This document shows, in pieces, positions 60,830 to 64,000 of a DNA stretch of 64,000 bases. The stretch's first letter is position 1; every line of letters starts with the position of its first letter. The notes beneath the pieces were generated by a model. The model made no database searches. It was not told the origin of the DNA and worked only from the letters and a program-made list of their open reading frames with translations. The DNA comes from Sporobacter termitidis DSM 10068 (GTDB taxonomy: Bacteria > Bacillota > Clostridia > Oscillospirales > Oscillospiraceae), in contig NZ_FQXV01000008.1 in assembly GCF_900130065.1 (NCBI RefSeq), positions 62,001 to 126,000 of the forward strand, given 5' to 3'. The translations under genes were made by a program, and so were the position numbers.

Positions 60830-61717
60830 TTGACAAACTATAAGATAACGTGCAGCTCCACGGCGGATTTGCCGCGCTCCTATTTCGAGAGCAAAGACAT
60901 CCCGTATGTCTGTTACCATTTTGAAATGGACGGCAAGCTCTACCCGGACGATCTGGGAAAAACGGTCCCGTTCAAAGAGTTCTATGACCGGATCGACGCC
61001 GGCGCGATGCCGGTGACGTCTCAGGTCAACGTGGAGGAGTTCAAGAAATTCTTCGAGCCTGTCCTGGCGGAAGGAATGGACCTGCTGCACATCGAAATGT
61101 CTTCGGGCATTTCGGGCACGTTCAACTGCGCCCGCATAGCGCGGGAAGAGCTCATGGAAAAATACCCCGACCGCAAATTTTACCTGGTGGATTCGCTGGG
61201 CGCCTCCTCGGGCTTCGGCCTGCTGGTGGACACGGCCTGGGATATGAAAAACAGCGGCCGACCCGCCGAGGAGGTCTACGGCTGGCTCGAGGAGAACAAG
61301 CTGAAGCTCCACCACTGGTTTTTCTCGACAGATTTGAAGCATTATAAACGCGGCGGCAGAATTTCCGCCACCTCGGCCGCGCTCGGTACGCTCCTCAATA
61401 TCTGTCCGCTGATGAATATGAACGATAAGGGCGAGCTGATCCCCAGAGAAAAAATCAGGGGCAAGAAGCACGTGATCCGCGAAATCGTCGAGAAGATGAA
61501 GGCGCACGCCCAGAACGGCGCCGCGTATTCCGGCAAATGCTTTGTCTCAAACTCGGCCTGCCCCGAGGACGCGCAGGCCGTGGCGGCGCTGGTGGAGGCC
61601 GAATTCAGGCACTTGAGCGGCAAGGTCATGGTCAACGATATCGGCACCGTCGTCGGTTCCCACACGGGGCCGGGGACAGTGGCGCTGTTCTTCTGGGGTG
61701 ACGAGCGGGTGGATTAG
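60830..61717 (+). CDS. DegV-family fatty-acid-binding protein
   Basis: The 295-residue protein matches DegV: ITCSSTADLPRSYFESKDI, PVTSQVNVEEF, HIEMSSGISGTFNCA, VDSLGASSGFGLLV, and the late GTVVGSHTGPGTVALFFWG. Family members (FakB) bind a fatty acid for phosphorylation by FakA; no kinase gene is adjacent. TTG 60830 is chosen because GGAGG stands 7 bp upstream; the frame opens 22 codons earlier without family similarity. Probably co-transcribed with the membrane protein that follows. Confidence 0.92.
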   Translation: MTNYKITCSSTADLPRSYFESKDIPYVCYHFEMDGKLYPDDLGKTVPFKEFYDRIDAGAMPVTSQVNVEEFKKFFEPVLAEGMDLLHIEMSSGISGTFNCARIAREELMEKYPDRKFYLVDSLGASSGFGLLVDTAWDMKNSGRPAEEVYGWLEENKLKLHHWFFSTDLKHYKRGGRISATSAALGTLLNICPLMNMNDKGELIPREKIRGKKHVIREIVEKMKAHAQNGAAYSGKCFVSNSACPEDAQAVAALVEAEFRHLSGKVMVNDIGTVVGSHTGPGTVALFFWGDERVD

Positions 61718-61755
61718 CCGCCTGACAGCGGCTTTGATTGAAACGGAGGATTCAT

Positions 61756-62349
61756 TTGTTTAAGCAGCGTTTGGCAAAATTTATCAGAGTCATCACCGTC
61801 GCTCCGGTCATGGCGCTCATGCTTTTGGTCATCCTATATTTTACGAGGGACGGTTTTTTCGGCAACACGCTCAATCTCATACTGGCCATCGTATTTCTCG
61901 TCGTCCTGCCGATACTGGCATATCCGCTCCAGCCGCTTCTCCCGCATTTCAGGGACAAGGGCCGCGACGGGCAGCGGAGCCTTGCCATGTGGATGGCCAG
62001 CCTCGGCTACATCCTCGGCCTTGTGTCGGCGCTCTTTCTGCCGGTCTCCAATTACCTGCTCATCATCTACCTGACGTATCTGATTTCCGGCGTGTCGCTT
62101 GTCCTGCTCAACAAGGTGTTTAAAGTCAAGGCCAGCGGGCACGCCTGCGGCGTGGCCGGCCCGATTTTCTCGCTCATCTATTTCCTCGGCCCCTGGGTTC
62201 TGCTGGGCCTGCTGCTCCTGGCGGCGGTATTCTGGGCCAGTCTCAACATGAACAGGCACGACAAATCGGAGCTGCTCATCGGGTCGACGGTACCAACGTA
62301 CGCGTTCCTGCTGGCGTTTCTGATCGTGCTGGGCTACCGCGGGCTCTGA
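61756..62349 (+). CDS. membrane protein with PAP2-like SGHA motif
   Basis: The 197-residue protein has five to six hydrophobic helices. KVKASGHACGVAGPIFSLIYFLG at about residues 126-148 resembles the PSGH part of PAP2 phosphatases, but the other PAP2 motifs (KxxxxxxRP and the last His-Asp) are not seen. It may therefore be an inactive or distant relative. TTG 61756 follows GGAGG with 6 bp spacing. It lies 38 bp after degV in the same direction. Confidence 0.6.
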   Translation: MFKQRLAKFIRVITVAPVMALMLLVILYFTRDGFFGNTLNLILAIVFLVVLPILAYPLQPLLPHFRDKGRDGQRSLAMWMASLGYILGLVSALFLPVSNYLLIIYLTYLISGVSLVLLNKVFKVKASGHACGVAGPIFSLIYFLGPWVLLGLLLLAAVFWASLNMNRHDKSELLIGSTVPTYAFLLAFLIVLGYRGL

Positions 62350-62443
62350 TACGGCGGCAGATTAGGAATATTTTATCACTCCCGGTCCGCCGTTGTCGAG
62401 CGTTTATTGTGTCCCAGTTATGAATAAAGAGTGAATTTTAAAG

Positions 62444-62477
62444 AGCTGCCCGCACCGGAAGAGCGTTGCGGGCAGCT
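62444..62477 (+). terminator. hairpin after the membrane protein
   Basis: AGCTGCCCGCA (62444-62454) pairs with TGCGGGCAGCT (62467-62477). There is no strong T run. Confidence 0.5.
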
Positions 62478-62529
62478 TGAACTTAACACGACGTATGGCA
62501 GATTTAACATATTGTTAACAATAAAACTG

Positions 62530-62558
62530 TTGTATTTGCCGACAGACGAGCGTATACT
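62530..62558 (+). promoter_or_regulatory. promoter of acidic peptide gene 2
   Basis: TTGTAT (62530-62535), 17 bp, TATACT (62553-62558), 32 bp before the peptide start. Confidence 0.65.
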
Positions 62559-62590
62559 AAGCGTAGTGAATAAGGAAAGGAGGCGTTATA

Positions 62591-62665
62591 TTGTTGATAA
62601 ACAATCATGAAGACATCGACGACATGATCTTCAAGGATGAAGAATACACCACAAGCGACAGATAA
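62591..62665 (+). CDS. 24-residue acidic peptide, copy 2
   Basis: TTG 62591 has an ideal site (AAGGAGG, 62576-62582). The product MLINNHEDIDDMIFKDEEYTTSDR shares its last 18 residues with peptide 1 at 26193 (13 identical, most others similar). It has its own promoter and terminator. The N-termini differ in length and sequence, so the conserved unit is DIDDMI-x-KDE-x-Y-x-x-SD. Function unknown; strong translation signals and conservation argue that the peptide itself is made. Confidence 0.65.
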   Translation: MLINNHEDIDDMIFKDEEYTTSDR

Positions 62666-62677
62666 GCTGGATGGATC

Positions 62678-62706
62678 CCAGGGTGAAATTCCCTGGTATT
62701 TTTTTA
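62678..62706 (+). terminator. terminator of acidic peptide gene 2
   Basis: CCAGGG (62678-62683), TGAAATT, CCCTGG (62691-62696), then TATTTTTTT. Confidence 0.8.
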
Positions 62707-62752
62707 CCCTTTTTTATGATAACTGCCTCGCAATAGTCTGGGGGCAGTGAAA

Positions 62753-62818
62753 AGCGGAAGGCTGCCGCGGGAAGGTCGGGCGTTTATGGGCCCGTATCTT
62801 CAGCGGCAGCCTTCCGCT
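62753..62818 (-). terminator. long inverted repeat after the lipoprotein gene
   Basis: AGCGGAAGGCTGCCGC (62753-62768) pairs perfectly with GCGGCAGCCTTCCGCT (62803-62818). On the minus strand TTTT follows. It probably ends the lipoprotein mRNA. Confidence 0.65.
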
Positions 62819-62839
62819 GCGCCCGGCGGTTATGTAAGG

Positions 62840-63544
62840 TTACGCAGCCGCGGACGTCTGCGGGGCCGCGTCTGTGCCCGCGCTATCCGGCTGGGGCGTG
62901 TCCAGGCCGCCGGTCTGATCGCCGGCCTGGCCATCCGGCCGCTGCCCGCCGCCGAAGTTTTCAACGACGATGGCTTCCGCCGCGTCGCCGTCCATGGTGA
63001 CGCGCAGGATATCCCCGGCCTTGATGTCGGCAATGGTCCCGGCGGTGCCGCTGCCGCCGCTGCCGACGGTGATAGCCGTGTCGGACGACACGGTGATCGT
63101 CCTCGTCTCGCCAGTCGGCGTCAGGCCGAACCCGCCGCCCGGGCCGCCGGACTGGTCACGGTTCCCGCCGGCACTGCCGCCGGAAGGCCGCGCGGCGCCC
63201 GGATCGGCGGAGCCGCCGGGAACGCCGGACGGGGCGCCGGACACCGGAGCCGGCGTTTCCGCCGATCCGGGCGCCGAGGGTGTTCCGCCGCCGTTCGGGG
63301 CGGTGTCGCCGCCTTGCGGGGCATTTTGCTCCAGCAGCTCCAGGGTGATCGTGTCACTGCTCACCGCCGTGACCCTGCCCGTCAGCTCCGTGCCGGCGGC
63401 GCCCGCCGTATCCGCGGTGCCGGAGGGCGACGGAGAGGGCGGCGTACTCGACTCCGGTGCGGCGGTCGTTCCGCCGCCGGCACAGCCGGCCAGCGCCGCG
63501 AGCATCGCGCCGGAAAACACAAGTGCCGCAATCTTCTTGTACAT
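62840..63544 (-). CDS. lipoprotein of low complexity, unknown function
   Basis: The 234-residue protein has a signal with lipobox LAGC at about residue 20. A Ser/Pro/Thr/Gly linker follows, then a short domain (ELTGRVTAVSSDTITLELLEQ, then TRTITVSSDTAITV...IADIKAGDILRVTMDG) split by a Gly/Pro/Ala-rich insert. The two halves resemble a DUF5666-type beta-barrel used in some secreted proteins. GGAAGGGG precedes ATG 63544. It is single, with its own inverted-repeat terminator. Low-complexity tracts limit any functional guess. Confidence 0.7.
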   Translation of the reverse strand: MYKKIAALVFSGAMLAALAGCAGGGTTAAPESSTPPSPSPSGTADTAGAAGTELTGRVTAVSSDTITLELLEQNAPQGGDTAPNGGGTPSAPGSAETPAPVSGAPSGVPGGSADPGAARPSGGSAGGNRDQSGGPGGGFGLTPTGETRTITVSSDTAITVGSGGSGTAGTIADIKAGDILRVTMDGDAAEAIVVENFGGGQRPDGQAGDQTGGLDTPQPDSAGTDAAPQTSAAA

Positions 63545-63660
63545 AATGTATCCCCTTCCTGTATCCATAACTGGATAACGGGACCATTATTGAAAACAAA
63601 TGTTGCGGTAACTTGAAAATTTTTTAAATAAACATTGAACAGACTGTAAACTTTAATCTG

Positions 63661-64000
63661 TCATTTTCTGTCTCTATACCCAATATCCACATGGGAGGCG
63701 TCGCAGAACGGCTTGTTCCGGGACGCGCCGCACCGGCAGAGGACGACCCTGTTCTGCGCCTCATACGCAAAGCCCTTGGCCGATTCGATGGGGATGCCGC
63801 CCTTGACGAAAAGGCCGCCGCTGACGTCCCGGTCGGGGTCCTGCAGCACGTCGATGGCCGGGTCATACGCCGGCTCGTAAGCCTTGCCCGACTTCGACAC
63901 GGCCCGGAGGCGGCCGGCGGGGCACTCGCTGGCGGCGATCACCGCCTCGCGCCTGTTGGCGGGATTGCCGGATTTCTCCACGAGCTCCCAGGCGTCGCCC
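63661..64000 (-). CDS. 4Fe-4S mono-cluster plus CDGSH iron-sulfur protein (partial)
   Basis: The frame is open to the right edge, so the N-terminus is missing. The visible 112 residues include ECPAGRLRAV, the end of a single-cluster ferredoxin-like domain. After VLQDPDRDVSGGLFVKGGIPI comes a CDGSH domain with CRCGASRNKPFCDASH, whose three Cys and one His bind a 2Fe-2S cluster (DA replaces the usual DG). Likely an electron-transfer or sensor protein of the cytoplasm. Confidence 0.85.
   Translation of the reverse strand, partial: GDAWELVEKSGNPANRREAVIAASECPAGRLRAVSKSGKAYEPAYDPAIDVLQDPDRDVSGGLFVKGGIPIESAKGFAYEAQNRVVLCRCGASRNKPFCDASHVDIGYRDRK

Overview
The window looks like a chromosome segment of a high-GC, probably anaerobic member of the Clostridia (Firmicutes). 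I infer this from AGGAGG-type ribosome sites, frequent TTG and GTG starts, S-layer homology, DegV, Rrf2 and FeoAB proteins, and iron-sulfur oxidoreductases. The background is GC-rich. One block, about 32.4-50.4 kb, is clearly AT-rich and foreign.

Layout. 0-5 kb: sigma-factor tail with an anti-sigma-like membrane protein, tex, and a B12/radical SAM protein. 5-9 kb: SLH protein, an Rrf2 regulator and a divergent quinone-reductase-like flavoprotein. 9-14 kb: a complete ribose/xylose-type sugar ABC transporter. 14-17 kb: a 2,4-dienoyl-CoA-reductase-like flavoenzyme, a frameshifted VOC gene and a nest of palindromic repeats. 18-23 kb: a cyanophycin cluster (isoaspartyl dipeptidase, cyanophycinase, cyanophycin synthetase). 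23-29 kb: aldo/keto reductase, a secreted protein, a 32-residue acidic peptide with a row of hairpins, and a PAS-GGDEF-HD-GYP protein. 29-32 kb: universal stress protein, methyltransferase, DtxR-type regulator, feoA and the first part of feoB.

At 32,398 feoB is cut by a 19,982-bp element that ends at 52,387, where feoB resumes in frame. The shared core is CCATGTGC. Joining the two element ends recreates a dyad-symmetric attP-like site whose one arm overlaps the stop codon of a large serine recombinase. Cargo: tyrosine integrase with a SWIM protein, DUF4143 ATPase, a helicase with a DUF6998 nuclease-like protein, a dGTPase-like HD protein with an unknown N-terminus, a KAP NTPase, and a five-gene overlapping operon (metallophosphoesterase, helical protein, two GTPase-like proteins, GAP1-like protein). 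No phage structural or conjugation genes were seen, so I read it as a mobile defence/conflict island. The GTPase operon with a phosphoesterase as possible effector is the most promising system here.

53-64 kb: luxE-luxC fatty-acid reduction pair without luciferase, a LysM/Gly-Pro repeat protein, two SPFH proteins, a self-regulating ribbon-helix-helix protein, an XRE membrane regulator coupled to an FMN reductase, DegV, a membrane protein, a second copy of the acidic peptide, a lipoprotein and a partial CDGSH iron-sulfur protein.

Regulatory reading. The Rrf2-linked promoter (TTGACG, 17 bp, TATTCT then GTAGCT) is repeated in front of the distant aldo/keto reductase, which suggests a shared redox regulon. 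Intergenic regions carry two families of palindromic repeats.
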